A stretch of DNA of 64,000 nucleotides from Prevotella sp. (GTDB lineage Bacteria; Bacteroidota; Bacteroidia; Bacteroidales; Bacteroidaceae), in the NCBI GenBank assembly GCA_017449495.1, contig JAFTFO010000014.1, positions 1 to 64,000 of the forward strand, given 5' to 3'. Both the position numbers and the translations under genes were made by a program. The notes beneath the pieces are model-generated. The model was not told the origin of the DNA. It did no database searches and saw only the letters and a program-made list of their open reading frames with translations. Shown here one piece after another: positions 46,164 through 58,295 of the stretch. Numbering within the stretch: position 1 is the stretch's first letter; the number at the start of each line of letters is the position of its first letter.

Positions 46164-46505
46164 ATGGGTTACATGAAGTACAAGGGCTACACAGGTAGCG
46201 TGGAGTATAGTGAAGAGGATAATTGCCTCTACGGAAAGGTGATGGGTCTGAGTCGTGATGGCATTACCTACGAAGGGCTGGATGTGAACGAACTGCGTCA
46301 GGACTTTGAAGGTGCCATCGACGACAATCTGGGCAGTTGTGCCGCTCGTGGCGTAGAGCCAGCAAAGCCATATAGTGGGACGTTCAACGTGCGCGTGTCG
46401 CCTGAGATTCATAGCGCCATTGCCATGCTGGCCCAAAAGGCAGGTCTTTCAATCAATGCCTTTATTCGTCAAGTCCTGGCCAAAGAGGCTGAACTCGCCT
46501 ATTAA
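46164..46505 (+). CDS. hicB: HicB-family antitoxin, without a HicA partner
   Basis: 113 residues. N-terminal HicB RNase-H-like part (YKGYTGSVEYSEEDNCLYGK, ITYEGLDVNELRQDFEGAID) and a C-terminal ribbon-helix-helix DNA-binding part (FNVRVSPEIHSAIAMLAQKA then LSINAFIRQVL). The start at 46164 is supported by AGGAGG 10 nt upstream, a strong Shine-Dalgarno site that is rare in this phylum. No HicA toxin gene lies next to it: the upstream gap is 88 bp and downstream is a 457-bp gene-free stretch. It may be an orphan regulator. Confidence 0.88.
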   Translation: MGYMKYKGYTGSVEYSEEDNCLYGKVMGLSRDGITYEGLDVNELRQDFEGAIDDNLGSCAARGVEPAKPYSGTFNVRVSPEIHSAIAMLAQKAGLSINAFIRQVLAKEAELAY

Positions 46506-46686
46506 ATCAATCTGGCAATTTTAAAAGCCCCAACAACCTCCTCAAATCTTTCAGATTCTCTTTGAATAAAGGCATTTTGCGTTGAAAGTGTGGGTGTTGT
46601 AAACAAAATTCGCATTTTCATCATTTCCATCTTGATGATTTGTAACTATTTGATATACAATACTTTGTGATTGCGTGGATTTTAGG

Positions 46687-46760
46687 CTAAGTAAAGTGGG
46701 AGTTTAGTATAAGTAAAGTCCCACTTTAGTCTATCTAAAGTCCGGGTTTACTTAAAGGTA
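46687..46760. repeat. Interspersed TAAAGT/ACTTTA repeats
   Basis: About 75 bp with copies of GTAAAGT at roughly 20-bp steps on both strands, including an inverted pair AAAGTGGGA and TCCCACTTT. It looks like the repeat cluster near 33.03 kb in layout but not in sequence. Confidence 0.65.
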
Positions 46761-46902
46761 AGTTATGAGCTAAAATGGAAGAAAAACTCTTGTTAAGATT
46801 ATTCGTAATAATTTAAGGCCCAATGTGCGGTTGCCTTAGTGTAACGGATGCAGCAATTTCATGAATCTCTTTTTAGCTTTCGAACTTTTTTTGTGCGAAC
46901 TT

Positions 46903-46934
46903 TTTGGTGGTTTCGGAAAATAATCGTAACTTTG
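46903..46934 (+). promoter_or_regulatory. Promoter of the sensor kinase-nhaD-pfkA unit
   Basis: TTTG (46903-46906), 20 nt, TAACTTTG (46927-46934) followed by TGCCC; the ATG is at 46963. A full consensus match. Confidence 0.85.
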
Positions 46935-46962
46935 TGCCCAATCAGAAAGTAAGCCAAGTAAT

Positions 46963-48531
46963 ATGAAACTGAAGCGAGTTTATACTATACTACTACTAAT
47001 AACCCTTGCCGTACTTCAGGCAAGAGCTGACAGACTTGGCTACTGGGATGAGCATCCCCTGATCTTTGGTGTCGATATGAACTATGCTCCAATGGAGTAT
47101 GTAGATGACGAGGGAATCCCTCACGGTTTGGATGTGGAATTCACTAAACGATTGATGAAACGACTCAACATTCCGTTTACCTTTGCGCCGAATACATGGG
47201 AGAACATCGCCGACGACGTGCTGAAGGGCAAGGTAGACCTCGGCATGATGGTATACTCGCCTTACAGGAAGGATATCACAAACTACTCACGAGCTGTTTT
47301 TCGCCTCTACTATCAGATGGTCTATAGAACCAATGATAAGCGCCCCATCGGTCTGCGTGATGCCAGAGGTCGGGAGATTGCGTTCATGATGTCACGCCCC
47401 ATACAGGACACGCTCCAGAAACTGGGTGCCAAGCCCTTTCTTATCAAGAACCTGTCGGAATCGCTCCATGATCTTTCGAATGGAAAGTTCGATGCCCTGA
47501 TCTGCTTCCGCTATCAGGCCAGCTACCTTATTGAGAAAGAGGGGCTGGACAACCTGTCCGCTACGGACCTTGCCTTGATGCCGAGGGAATATTGTTACGT
47601 GAGTCACGACAAGCAACTCATTGACACCATCAACGTCATGCTTGACAGGATGGAGGCCGACGGCACCATCGATGAGGTATATGGAGATGTTAAGGCAAAC
47701 TTTGGGGGGCTGAAGATCCCAGGATGGGTGTGGGCTGTCATCGCAGCCTTGGTGGTGTTTGCGCTGATGTCGATCATCGTGATCCAGCGACGCAGCAAGA
47801 AGCAGATACTCAGAGAGATGGAGCGCGCCCAGAAGAGCGAGGAGCTGAAGGATATCTTCCTGAGCAACCTGAGCCATGCCTTGCGCACGCCGCTGAACGC
47901 CATCATAGGATTCTCTGACCTGTTGATGACAACCCCACGTGAGGAGATGTCGGAGGAGGAACAGAAGAGCCTGCTGGGTCTCGTGAACAGTAATGGTCTG
48001 CAACTGCTCCACTTGATCAACGAACTGCTGTCGCTCTCGGATATTGAAGGTAAGACGCAGCTCTTCGACCGTAAGGTGGCAGACGTCGACGCAGAGATGT
48101 CTGCCTATGCTTCGGAGACTCGCCTGCAGCTGAACGAGGGCGTGGAGATGAAGGTGGTGGAGCCTATTGGCGGGATGAGGGCTATGTTAGACGTGAACCT
48201 GCTGCGCCTGGTGACGATGCATCTGCTGGACAACGCTCGCCAGTACACGACAGAGGGAACCGTGACCCTGACCTACTTTGCCAAAGAAGACGGCCTCTAT
48301 GTGGAGGTGAAAGATACAGGCTGTGGACTGCCGGAGAAGCTCAAGGCAAATATCTTCTCATTGCTGGCAGATAAGAACACCTACGTGCAGAATGAGACAC
48401 CGGGCTTGGGCTTGAGCATCTGCAAGGCTGTCATCGACAAGCTGGATGGAAAGATCGGGGCGCGTGATAACGAGGAGGATGGTCGTGGCACCATCGTGTG
48501 GTTCTGGGCACCGGTGAAGTTGTTGAATTAA
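46963..48531 (+). CDS. Sensor histidine kinase with periplasmic solute-binding domain
   Basis: 522 residues. A signal peptide, then a family 3 solute-binding-like domain (about 30-245: IFGVDMNYAPMEYVDDEGIP, DLGMMVYSPYRK), one membrane helix (VWAVIAALVVFALMSIIVI, about 255-275), a HisKA domain with His305 in NLSHALRTPLNAIIGFSDL (Ala instead of the usual Glu after the His), and a HATPase domain with the N box LLDNARQYT, VKDTGCGLP and TPGLGLSICKA. It probably senses a small periplasmic molecule such as an amino acid. No response regulator gene is next to it. nhaD follows after 17 bp in the same unit. Confidence 0.88.
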   Translation: MKLKRVYTILLLITLAVLQARADRLGYWDEHPLIFGVDMNYAPMEYVDDEGIPHGLDVEFTKRLMKRLNIPFTFAPNTWENIADDVLKGKVDLGMMVYSPYRKDITNYSRAVFRLYYQMVYRTNDKRPIGLRDARGREIAFMMSRPIQDTLQKLGAKPFLIKNLSESLHDLSNGKFDALICFRYQASYLIEKEGLDNLSATDLALMPREYCYVSHDKQLIDTINVMLDRMEADGTIDEVYGDVKANFGGLKIPGWVWAVIAALVVFALMSIIVIQRRSKKQILREMERAQKSEELKDIFLSNLSHALRTPLNAIIGFSDLLMTTPREEMSEEEQKSLLGLVNSNGLQLLHLINELLSLSDIEGKTQLFDRKVADVDAEMSAYASETRLQLNEGVEMKVVEPIGGMRAMLDVNLLRLVTMHLLDNARQYTTEGTVTLTYFAKEDGLYVEVKDTGCGLPEKLKANIFSLLADKNTYVQNETPGLGLSICKAVIDKLDGKIGARDNEEDGRGTIVWFWAPVKLLN

Positions 48532-48548
48532 GAGTTTAGGAATAAAGA

Positions 48549-49958
48549 ATGACACTGATTATTGTATTGATGCTGATATTTGGCTATCTGTTGATAGCCA
48601 CAGGACATATAACGGGAGTTAACAAGGCTGCCATTGCTATGTTCATCGGAACAGTAGGATGGGTGGTATATATCTGCTGGGGTGCCGACTACGTGATGGC
48701 ACAGCACCCGGGGGAGTATGCCGAGTTCCTGCATGGCGACAACCCGTCGAGTGATGCCGTGAAGCACTTTATATATAATAATGTGTTCCTCTACTATGTA
48801 GGCCGCGCTGCCAGCATCGTGATGTTCCTGCTGGCAACGATGAGTATCATCGAGATCCTGAACAATAATGGTTGTTTCGACTTTGTTACGAAATGGATAC
48901 ATACCCGTAACTCCAAACGACTCCTCTGGACCATCACCTTGGCCACTTTCATTATTTCAGCCAACCTCGACAACCTGACTACTGCTACAATGATGTTGGT
49001 GATTATGCACAACATCGTGCAGAGTCGCCGCCAGCGGATGCTCATCGGCTCAGCCATTGTCATAGCCGCTAACTGCGGAGGTTGCTTCACGGTGATAGGT
49101 GATCCTACCGGCTTACTACTCTGGGGCGACGGGGCTGTGACGGCCACGCACTTCACCTCCTATATGGCCCTGCCCGCCATACTGGCATGGGTGATCCCAA
49201 CGGTACTCATCGGCCTGAGCCTGCCCGACAGACTCGACACCCAGTGGTCGCCGATGCCCTACCGGGGTGACGACACAAACCTGAGTCCGTGGCAGCGTGT
49301 GGTGATGCTTTTCGTCGGCATCGGAGGACTGTGGTTCATCCCTACATTCCATAACATCACGAAGCTGTCGCCCTTCCTCGGCGCCCTCTGTGTCCTGAGT
49401 GTGCTGTGGGTGGTGAACGAGCTCTTCAACCGTAAGCTGATGAAGGCCGATCAGATGTCAAAGCGCATGACGCCGATGGCCCTGCAGTATGGTAGTCTTC
49501 AGCAGATACTCTTCGTGATGGGTATCATGCTGGGCATGGGTGTGGTGACAGAAACGGGTGTGTTCCCCGATGTGGCTCATTGGTTCGATGATAACATCCA
49601 CAATATATGGATAGTAGGTGTGGTCTCCGGTCTGCTGAGTGCCGTAGTCGACACCTTCACCATTGCCATCAGCGGCATCTCGCTCTATCCCGTCGTCGAC
49701 AGCCTGCAACTGCAGCACATGGCCGACAACGCCTATATGAGTCAGTTTGCCATGAATGGTGCCTACTGGATGGTCATCGCCTTTACCACAGCCGTTGGCG
49801 GTTGCCTGCTCTCCGTGGGCTCTGTGAGTGGTCTGGCTCTGATGAAGATGGAACACATCCGATTGGGGTGGTACCTGAAAAACCTCACGTTGAAGGTGTT
49901 GGCAGGATGGGTTGTGGGACTCGTCGTGCTTTGGTTTGAGATTTATATGTATAACTAA
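48549..49958 (+). CDS. nhaD: Sodium/proton antiporter NhaD
   Basis: 469 residues, about 12 membrane helices. The NhaD family marks are ISANLDNLTTATMMLVIMHN and AANCGGCFTVIGDPTGLLLW, and a last conserved block with SVGSVSGLALMKME. It exports Na+ in exchange for H+ at the inner membrane. It lies in one unit with a sensor kinase upstream and pfkA 12 bp downstream. Confidence 0.93.
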   Translation: MTLIIVLMLIFGYLLIATGHITGVNKAAIAMFIGTVGWVVYICWGADYVMAQHPGEYAEFLHGDNPSSDAVKHFIYNNVFLYYVGRAASIVMFLLATMSIIEILNNNGCFDFVTKWIHTRNSKRLLWTITLATFIISANLDNLTTATMMLVIMHNIVQSRRQRMLIGSAIVIAANCGGCFTVIGDPTGLLLWGDGAVTATHFTSYMALPAILAWVIPTVLIGLSLPDRLDTQWSPMPYRGDDTNLSPWQRVVMLFVGIGGLWFIPTFHNITKLSPFLGALCVLSVLWVVNELFNRKLMKADQMSKRMTPMALQYGSLQQILFVMGIMLGMGVVTETGVFPDVAHWFDDNIHNIWIVGVVSGLLSAVVDTFTIAISGISLYPVVDSLQLQHMADNAYMSQFAMNGAYWMVIAFTTAVGGCLLSVGSVSGLALMKMEHIRLGWYLKNLTLKVLAGWVVGLVVLWFEIYMYN

Positions 49959-49970
49959 AATAAACAGACT

Positions 49971-50948
49971 ATGAGTAAGATTAAAACTATCGGTATACTC
50001 ACCTCTGGAGGTGATGCGCCGGGCATGAATGCCGCCATCCGTGCGGTGACGCGTGCCGGAATCTATAACGGATTCTGTATCAAGGGTATCTATCGTGGTT
50101 ACGACGGACTGATCAAGGGTGAGGTGAAGCCTTTCACAACGGAGAATGTCAGCGGCATCATCACCCGTGGCGGTACGATTCTGAAGACCGCCCGTTCGAA
50201 GGAGTTCATGACGCCCGAGGGTATGCAGAAGGCCTATGAGACCTGTCAGAAGGAGGAGATCGACGCCCTGGTGGTGATCGGTGGTAATGGTTCGCTGACG
50301 GGAGCCAGGAACTTCGGTATGGAGTTCGACTTCCCTTGTATCGGCCTGCCCGGTACCATCGACAATGACCTCTATGGTACAGACTCTACCATCGGTTACG
50401 ACACCACGATGAACACCATCATGGAGTGCGTGGACCGTATCCGTGACACGGCTAACTCCCATGAGCGTATCTTCTTCGTCGAGGTGATGGGTCGTGATGC
50501 CGGCTTCCTGGCACAGAACTGCGCCATCGCCTGTGGTGCAGAGGCTGCCATCGTTCCAGAGGAGGCTACCGATGTCGACCAGCTTGCACAGTTCATGGGT
50601 CGCGGCATTCGCAAGTCGAAGAAGTCGTGTATCGTCATCGTGTCGGAGAGTCCCAAGTGCGGTGCTCTTTACTATGCTGACCGTGTGAAGAAAGAGTTCC
50701 CCGAGTTCGATGTGCGTGTGTCAATCCTGGGTCACCTTCAGCGTGGCGGAACACCCTCTGCCCGTGACCGTATCCTCGCCTCCACAACAGGTGTGGGTGC
50801 TATCGAGGCCATCAAACAGGGACAGCGCAACGTGATGATCGGTGTGCGTAACAACGAGGTGGTCTATGTGCCATTCTCCGAGTGTATCCGTACAGACAAG
50901 CGCTTCGACAAGCGACTGATAAAAGTCCTCGACGAATTGAGCATTTAG
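49971..50948 (+). CDS. pfkA: 6-phosphofructokinase, ATP type
   Basis: 325 residues. It phosphorylates fructose 6-phosphate in glycolysis. Seen: [34 protein letters not shown], and the catalytic [19 protein letters not shown]; the Gly in PGTIDND and in the following loop mark ATP use rather than PPi. One change is notable: the metal-binding GGDGS motif reads GGNGS (Asn for Asp, the position of Asp103 in E. coli). The rest is normal ([24 protein letters not shown]). Confidence 0.94.
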   Translation: MSKIKTIGILTSGGDAPGMNAAIRAVTRAGIYNGFCIKGIYRGYDGLIKGEVKPFTTENVSGIITRGGTILKTARSKEFMTPEGMQKAYETCQKEEIDALVVIGGNGSLTGARNFGMEFDFPCIGLPGTIDNDLYGTDSTIGYDTTMNTIMECVDRIRDTANSHERIFFVEVMGRDAGFLAQNCAIACGAEAAIVPEEATDVDQLAQFMGRGIRKSKKSCIVIVSESPKCGALYYADRVKKEFPEFDVRVSILGHLQRGGTPSARDRILASTTGVGAIEAIKQGQRNVMIGVRNNEVVYVPFSECIRTDKRFDKRLIKVLDELSI

Positions 50949-50952
50949 GACT

Positions 50953-52053
50953 ATGCCTGAGATTAAGAAAATTGTCCTGACAGGAGGTCCATGCGCTGGT
51001 AAGACGACGGCATTGGTGAAGATAACCGAATACTTCTCAGGATTCGGATATAAGGTGTTCAATGTGCCTGAGGTGCCTACCATCTACAGCACGGCGGGCT
51101 GGAACTACCTGACGCCCAACCGAGATCTCTACTATCAGGGAGAGCGGGCTATCTTGGAGACCCAACTGGCACTCGAGGATCAGTTCGTGCACCTTGCAGA
51201 GGTTTGTACCAAACCTGTACTGATTGTCTGCGACAGGGGTACGATGGATATCTCAGCCTATATCAGGCCCGAGGAGTGGGAGGAGATTACCCGTATGGCG
51301 GGTACAAGTCCCAGTGAGTTGCATGAACGCTACGATGCCGTGCTCCACCTTGTGTCGGCTGCCGATGGTGCTGAGCAATACTACACCACGGCTACCAATG
51401 CCACCCGTTACGAACAGGCCAACGAAGAGGGGCTGCGTATCGCCCGTGAGTTGGACAAGAAGGTTATCAAGGCATGGACGGGGCATCCTCATCTGCGCGT
51501 CATTAACAACCACGACGATTTTGAGAATAAGCTGAACCGCGTGTTGAACGAAATCGCGAAAGTCGTTGGTCTGCCGCAACCTGTGCAGGATGAGCGTATC
51601 TTCCGCGTCCGTATAACGGGAGAGATACCGGAGTGTTCTGAGAGCCTAATCACACAGACCTATCTTGTGGCGGAGCCGGGCAGTGAGGTGCGACTTCGCC
51701 GTAGGGAGTGGAGTGGGGGAAAGGTGGTCAACGTACACCGTTCCAAGAAGCGCCTCTCCGACACCGAGGTCATCGAGACCGAGCGTAAGGTCGACAACAA
51801 CCTCTATGAGCAGATGCTACAGCAGGCCGATCCCTACCGCTCTACCATCAAGAAGCGTCGCCAGAGTTTCATCTGGAAGGGACAGTTCTTCGAGATCGAT
51901 ACCTTCCTCGAGCCTGTTCATGACCTCGTGATGATGGAGACCAAGGGCATCGCAGCCCAGGAACCCGTGAAGTTTCCGCCATTCATCGAGGTACTCGAGG
52001 ATGTCACAGGCAACTCTCGCTACCTGAATTATAACATCGCTCTGAACAGATAA
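50953..52053 (+). CDS. AAA_28 nucleotide-binding domain fused to a CYTH-like domain (Ttd14-like)
   Basis: 366 residues. Residues 1-185 form a P-loop kinase-like domain (VLTGGPCAGKTTALVKI, VCDRGTMDISAYI) of the AAA_28 type. Residues about 197-366 look like a CYTH/triphosphate tunnel fold with many alternating charged residues (EVRLRRREW, VNVHRSKKRLSD, EIDTFLEP, MMETKG), but the N-terminal ExExK mark of classic CYTH enzymes is not seen. The same two-domain layout is known in the eukaryotic protein Ttd14. The function is unknown; phosphate-transfer or nucleotide/lipid binding is a guess. It begins 4 bp after pfkA and ends the unit. Confidence 0.75.
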   Translation: MPEIKKIVLTGGPCAGKTTALVKITEYFSGFGYKVFNVPEVPTIYSTAGWNYLTPNRDLYYQGERAILETQLALEDQFVHLAEVCTKPVLIVCDRGTMDISAYIRPEEWEEITRMAGTSPSELHERYDAVLHLVSAADGAEQYYTTATNATRYEQANEEGLRIARELDKKVIKAWTGHPHLRVINNHDDFENKLNRVLNEIAKVVGLPQPVQDERIFRVRITGEIPECSESLITQTYLVAEPGSEVRLRRREWSGGKVVNVHRSKKRLSDTEVIETERKVDNNLYEQMLQQADPYRSTIKKRRQSFIWKGQFFEIDTFLEPVHDLVMMETKGIAAQEPVKFPPFIEVLEDVTGNSRYLNYNIALNR

Positions 52054-52132
52054 GCCATACTCGTTTTGTCGGAAAAGATGTCGGATTTGGTAAATAATTG
52101 GCAAAAAGTTTTTTTCTTTCGGGAAAATTGAT

Positions 52133-52140
52133 TACTTTTG
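52133..52140 (+). promoter_or_regulatory. -7 box of the ATP synthase operon
   Basis: TACTTTTG followed by CAATCG, 50 nt before the atpD ATG; the -33 region is T-rich without a clear TTTG. Confidence 0.55.
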
Positions 52141-52187
52141 CAATCGACTAAAACTAAAATTGAATAACTATTTAAATAAAAGATTAG

Positions 52188-53717
<1,530 letters not shown>

Positions 53718-53754
53718 ATCTCAATTGTAAATGATTAAATCGTAAATCACGTTT

Positions 53755-53991
53755 ATGTTGCAGTTGAAGATAGTCTCGCCCGAAAGGATTGAATTCACAG
53801 GTGAAGTGGAGTCTGTGAAGGTACCCGGCACAAGGGGTAACTTTGAGATTCTGAGCGACCACGCGCCGATCATCTCTACGCTGACGAAAGGTGTCGTGGA
53901 GTATGCAGGGAACGAGCTGCCCATCCTCGGTGGATTCGTGGAGGTACAGAAGAACCAGGTTTCACTCTGCGTGGAACTGAAAGAGGAGTAA
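53755..53991 (+). CDS. atpC: ATP synthase F1 subunit epsilon, short form
   Basis: 78 residues, only the N-terminal beta-sandwich (LQLKIVSPERIEFTGEVES, GNFEILSDHAPIISTL, ILGGFVEVQKNQVSL). The C-terminal helical hairpin of the usual 130-140-residue subunit, which inhibits ATP hydrolysis in many bacteria, is missing; the stop is not followed by any remnant of it. Such short forms occur in the phylum. The role in joining the rotor stalk should remain. Confidence 0.93.
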   Translation: MLQLKIVSPERIEFTGEVESVKVPGTRGNFEILSDHAPIISTLTKGVVEYAGNELPILGGFVEVQKNQVSLCVELKEE

Positions 53992-54003
53992 TCGAGGTGA
54001 GTC

Positions 54004-54267
54004 GTGGAGTACATTCTCTCCGTTCTCTTCTTCACCCTCTTAGGCGTTGCCTACGTGAAAGGCTATGATGTCGTCAAACGACAAGCCCCTGATCACCTGG
54101 TACACTTCTATCTGATCATGGCAACGATACGCATGCTGCTCGTCGCAACGGTTGTCGGGCTTTACGTATCCTTCACCGAGAATAGAGAAGACGCCATTCG
54201 CTTCGCCGCTATATTTATAATAATGTATGCGATTACGATGGTTGTTACACTGAAATTAAGACATTAA
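54004..54267 (+). CDS. AtpI-like small membrane protein of the ATP synthase operon
   Basis: 87 residues from a GTG with AGGTGA upstream. Two or three hydrophobic segments (YILSVLFFTLLGVAYV, FYLIMATIRMLLVATVVGLYV, FAAIFIIMYAITMVVTL). The place between atpC and atpB is the usual site of an AtpI/Mg2+-transport-like or c-ring assembly protein; sequence similarity to AtpI is not clear by eye. It lies 12 bp from each neighbour. Confidence 0.75.
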   Translation: MEYILSVLFFTLLGVAYVKGYDVVKRQAPDHLVHFYLIMATIRMLLVATVVGLYVSFTENREDAIRFAAIFIIMYAITMVVTLKLRH

Positions 54268-54279
54268 GTAGAAAGAATA

Positions 54280-55332
54280 ATGAATCACATCAAACGACTG
54301 CTATGCGCTTCACTACTGCTGTTCGCACTGGTGCCGGCGATGCAGGCAGAGGATTTCTCAGCCAAGGAGGTGGTGCTTGAGCATATCAAGGACTCCCACG
54401 ACTGGCACGTGACCGACCTCGGTGAGGGCAAGTCACTGGTTATCCCGCTGCCCATCATCGTCAACAGTTCCACAGGCTGGCACGTTTTCTGCTCTTCGAA
54501 GTTTGAGCACCATGCCGATGCCGCTGGACTCCGTCAGGGGCCTTACGGACTGGCCATCGCCACAGAAGGTGACAACGCAGGCAAGATTGTCGAGAACGGG
54601 GAGCCCGTACTCGACCTGTCGATCACCAAGACGGTTGCCGTGATGTTCATCAATGTCATCATCCTGCTCTGCTGCATCCTGTTCAGCGCCCGCTGGTACA
54701 AGAAGCGCAAGGCTTCCGATGGTGCCCCCGGTGGCTTCGTAGGCTTCGTCGAGATGCTCGTGATGTACGTTGTCGATGAGATCATCAAGCCTGGAGTAGG
54801 GAAGGACTACGAGAAGTACACCCCCTATCTGCTCACGTGCTTCTTCTTCATCTTCACGTGCAATGTGATGGGTCTGATCCCCTTCCCACCGGGATCGGGC
54901 AACGTGACGGGTAACATCGCCGTGACGTTCTTCCTCGCCCTCTGCACCTTCCTCATCGTGCAGTTCTCGGGCAACAAGCACTACTGGAAGGACATCTTCT
55001 GGCCCGAGGTGCCCACATGGCTTAAGGCGCCCATACCCATCATCCCGGTCATCGAGTTTGTGGGTATCTTTACCAAGCCCTTCGCCCTGATGATCCGACT
55101 TTTCGCCAACATGATGGCTGGACACGCCATCGCTGTGGCTATCACGTGCATCATCTTCCTTGTAGCCAGTCAGGCTGTGGCCGTACAACTGTCGATGTCG
55201 GCTCTCAGCGTCATCATGAGCATCTTCATGATGTGCCTCGAGTGTCTGGTCTGCTTCATCCAGGCGATGGTGTTCACGATGCTCTCTGCCGTCTTCATCG
55301 GACTGGCACGTGTTGAACCCGAACACGAGTAG
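54280..55332 (+). CDS. atpB: ATP synthase Fo subunit a
   Basis: 350 residues. It has an N-terminal signal-like stretch (MNHIKRLLCASLLLFALVPAMQA) and a large outer segment before the usual membrane part, as in other members of the phylum. The half-channel core shows the essential Arg in FALMIRLFANMMAGHAIA and NVMGLIPFPPGSGNVTGNI. It carries protons to and from the c ring. Confidence 0.95.
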   Translation: MNHIKRLLCASLLLFALVPAMQAEDFSAKEVVLEHIKDSHDWHVTDLGEGKSLVIPLPIIVNSSTGWHVFCSSKFEHHADAAGLRQGPYGLAIATEGDNAGKIVENGEPVLDLSITKTVAVMFINVIILLCCILFSARWYKKRKASDGAPGGFVGFVEMLVMYVVDEIIKPGVGKDYEKYTPYLLTCFFFIFTCNVMGLIPFPPGSGNVTGNIAVTFFLALCTFLIVQFSGNKHYWKDIFWPEVPTWLKAPIPIIPVIEFVGIFTKPFALMIRLFANMMAGHAIAVAITCIIFLVASQAVAVQLSMSALSVIMSIFMMCLECLVCFIQAMVFTMLSAVFIGLARVEPEHE

Positions 55333-55390
55333 AGAAGGTAAAAGGGTAAAAAAGTAAAAAAGAGTAAACATTAAATAATTAACAATTTAA

Positions 55391-55639
<249 letters not shown>

Positions 55640-55655
55640 TTAATCAATTCAGCGT

Positions 55656-56153
55656 ATGGATTTATTGATTCCGAGTACTGGCCTGCTGTTCTGGATGACC
55701 ATCACGTTCCTCGTGGTGTTCTTCCTGCTGTGGAAGTTTGGCTTTCCTGTCATCACCGGTATGGTGAAGGAGCGTCAGGCTTTCATCGACGACTCTCTGC
55801 GCAAGGCGCATGAGGCCAACGAGCGGCTCGCCAATATACAGAAAGAAGGTGAATCCATCTTGCAGGAGGCTCGCGAGAAGCAGGCACAGATCCTCAAGGA
55901 GGCTGCCGAGACCCGCGATGCCATCGTAGAGAAAGCCCAGGACAAGGCCCGTGCCGAAGGAGCCCGTCTGATGGAGGACGCCCGCGTTGCCATCGAACAG
56001 GAGAAGAAGGCCGCCATTGCCGACATCCGCAAGCAAGTAGCTACCCTCAGCGTCGAGATTGCCGAGAAGGTGCTCAAGGAGAACCTCAAGAGCGACAAGG
56101 CGCAGATGGATTTGATTGACCGTATGCTGGATGATGTTTCTTCTAAGGAGTAA
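55656..56153 (+). CDS. atpF: ATP synthase Fo subunit b
   Basis: 165 residues: one N-terminal membrane helix (LLFWMTITFLVVFFLLWKFGF), then a long charged coiled coil rich in Ala, Glu, Lys and Arg (EANERLANIQKEGESILQEA, EKAQDKARAEGARL) that forms the outer stalk. Between atpE and atpH. Confidence 0.96.
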   Translation: MDLLIPSTGLLFWMTITFLVVFFLLWKFGFPVITGMVKERQAFIDDSLRKAHEANERLANIQKEGESILQEAREKQAQILKEAAETRDAIVEKAQDKARAEGARLMEDARVAIEQEKKAAIADIRKQVATLSVEIAEKVLKENLKSDKAQMDLIDRMLDDVSSKE

Positions 56154-56159
56154 TAGCGT

Positions 56160-56696
56160 ATGGATATAGGAGTCATATCGGTTCGTTATGCCAGGGCGCT
56201 GCTCAAGAGCGCTACCGACGCGAAGGCCGAAGATGCTGTCTACACCGAAATGCAGCAGCTCGCTAAGAGCTATGCCGACGTGCCGCAGCTCAGGCCTGCG
56301 ATCGACAACCCCATGCTCTCCAAAGCCGAGAAGGAGAAGCTCTTGCTAACGGCCGTCGGCAAGAAGCCCTCCCCGCTGGTAAAGGCCTTCATCGCCCTCG
56401 TGCTCAAGGAGGGCCGTGAGAGCGTGATGCAGTTCATCGCCAATTCGTACGTCACCCTATACCGCCAACAGAAGAACGTCATCCGTGGCAGACTGATCAC
56501 CGCCACTGCCGTCACCCCTGCTACTGAGCAGAAGATGCGCAAGATGGTGGAGAGCAACACTAATGGAACTGTGGAGTTCGAGACCGAGGTGAACCCCGAC
56601 ATCATCGGCGGCTTTATCCTCGAATACGACACGTATCGCATGGATGCCTCTGTCAAGTCGAAGCTCAACAACATTCTTAATACACTAAAAAAGTAA
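56160..56696 (+). CDS. atpH: ATP synthase F1 subunit delta
   Basis: 178 residues, normal for OSCP/delta. Seen: ISVRYARALLKSATDAKAED at the start, LVKAFIALVLKEGRE, and the C-terminal pattern NPDIIGGFILEYDTYRMDAS. It joins F1 to the b stalk. 6 bp from both neighbours. Confidence 0.96.
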   Translation: MDIGVISVRYARALLKSATDAKAEDAVYTEMQQLAKSYADVPQLRPAIDNPMLSKAEKEKLLLTAVGKKPSPLVKAFIALVLKEGRESVMQFIANSYVTLYRQQKNVIRGRLITATAVTPATEQKMRKMVESNTNGTVEFETEVNPDIIGGFILEYDTYRMDASVKSKLNNILNTLKK

Positions 56697-56702
56697 ATAA
56701 CA

Positions 56703-58289
<1,587 letters not shown>

Positions 58290-58295
58290 TAGCCT

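Larger units (their letters stand above)
46506..46962. other. 457-bp gene-free interval after hicB
   Basis: AT-rich DNA without a convincing ORF. It contains a cluster of TAAAGT-type repeats (46687-46760) and, at its right end, the promoter of the sensor kinase gene. The cause of the gap may be loss of a HicA or other accessory gene. Confidence 0.6.

Noticed and set aside
49458..50462. 334-codon minus-strand ORF opposite nhaD and pfkA
   Set aside because: It spans two good genes of the other strand and is rich in His/Thr/Asp as antisense frames are.
54433..55371. 312-codon minus-strand ORF opposite atpB
   Set aside because: Long runs of Glu/Asp/His opposite a membrane protein; a shadow.
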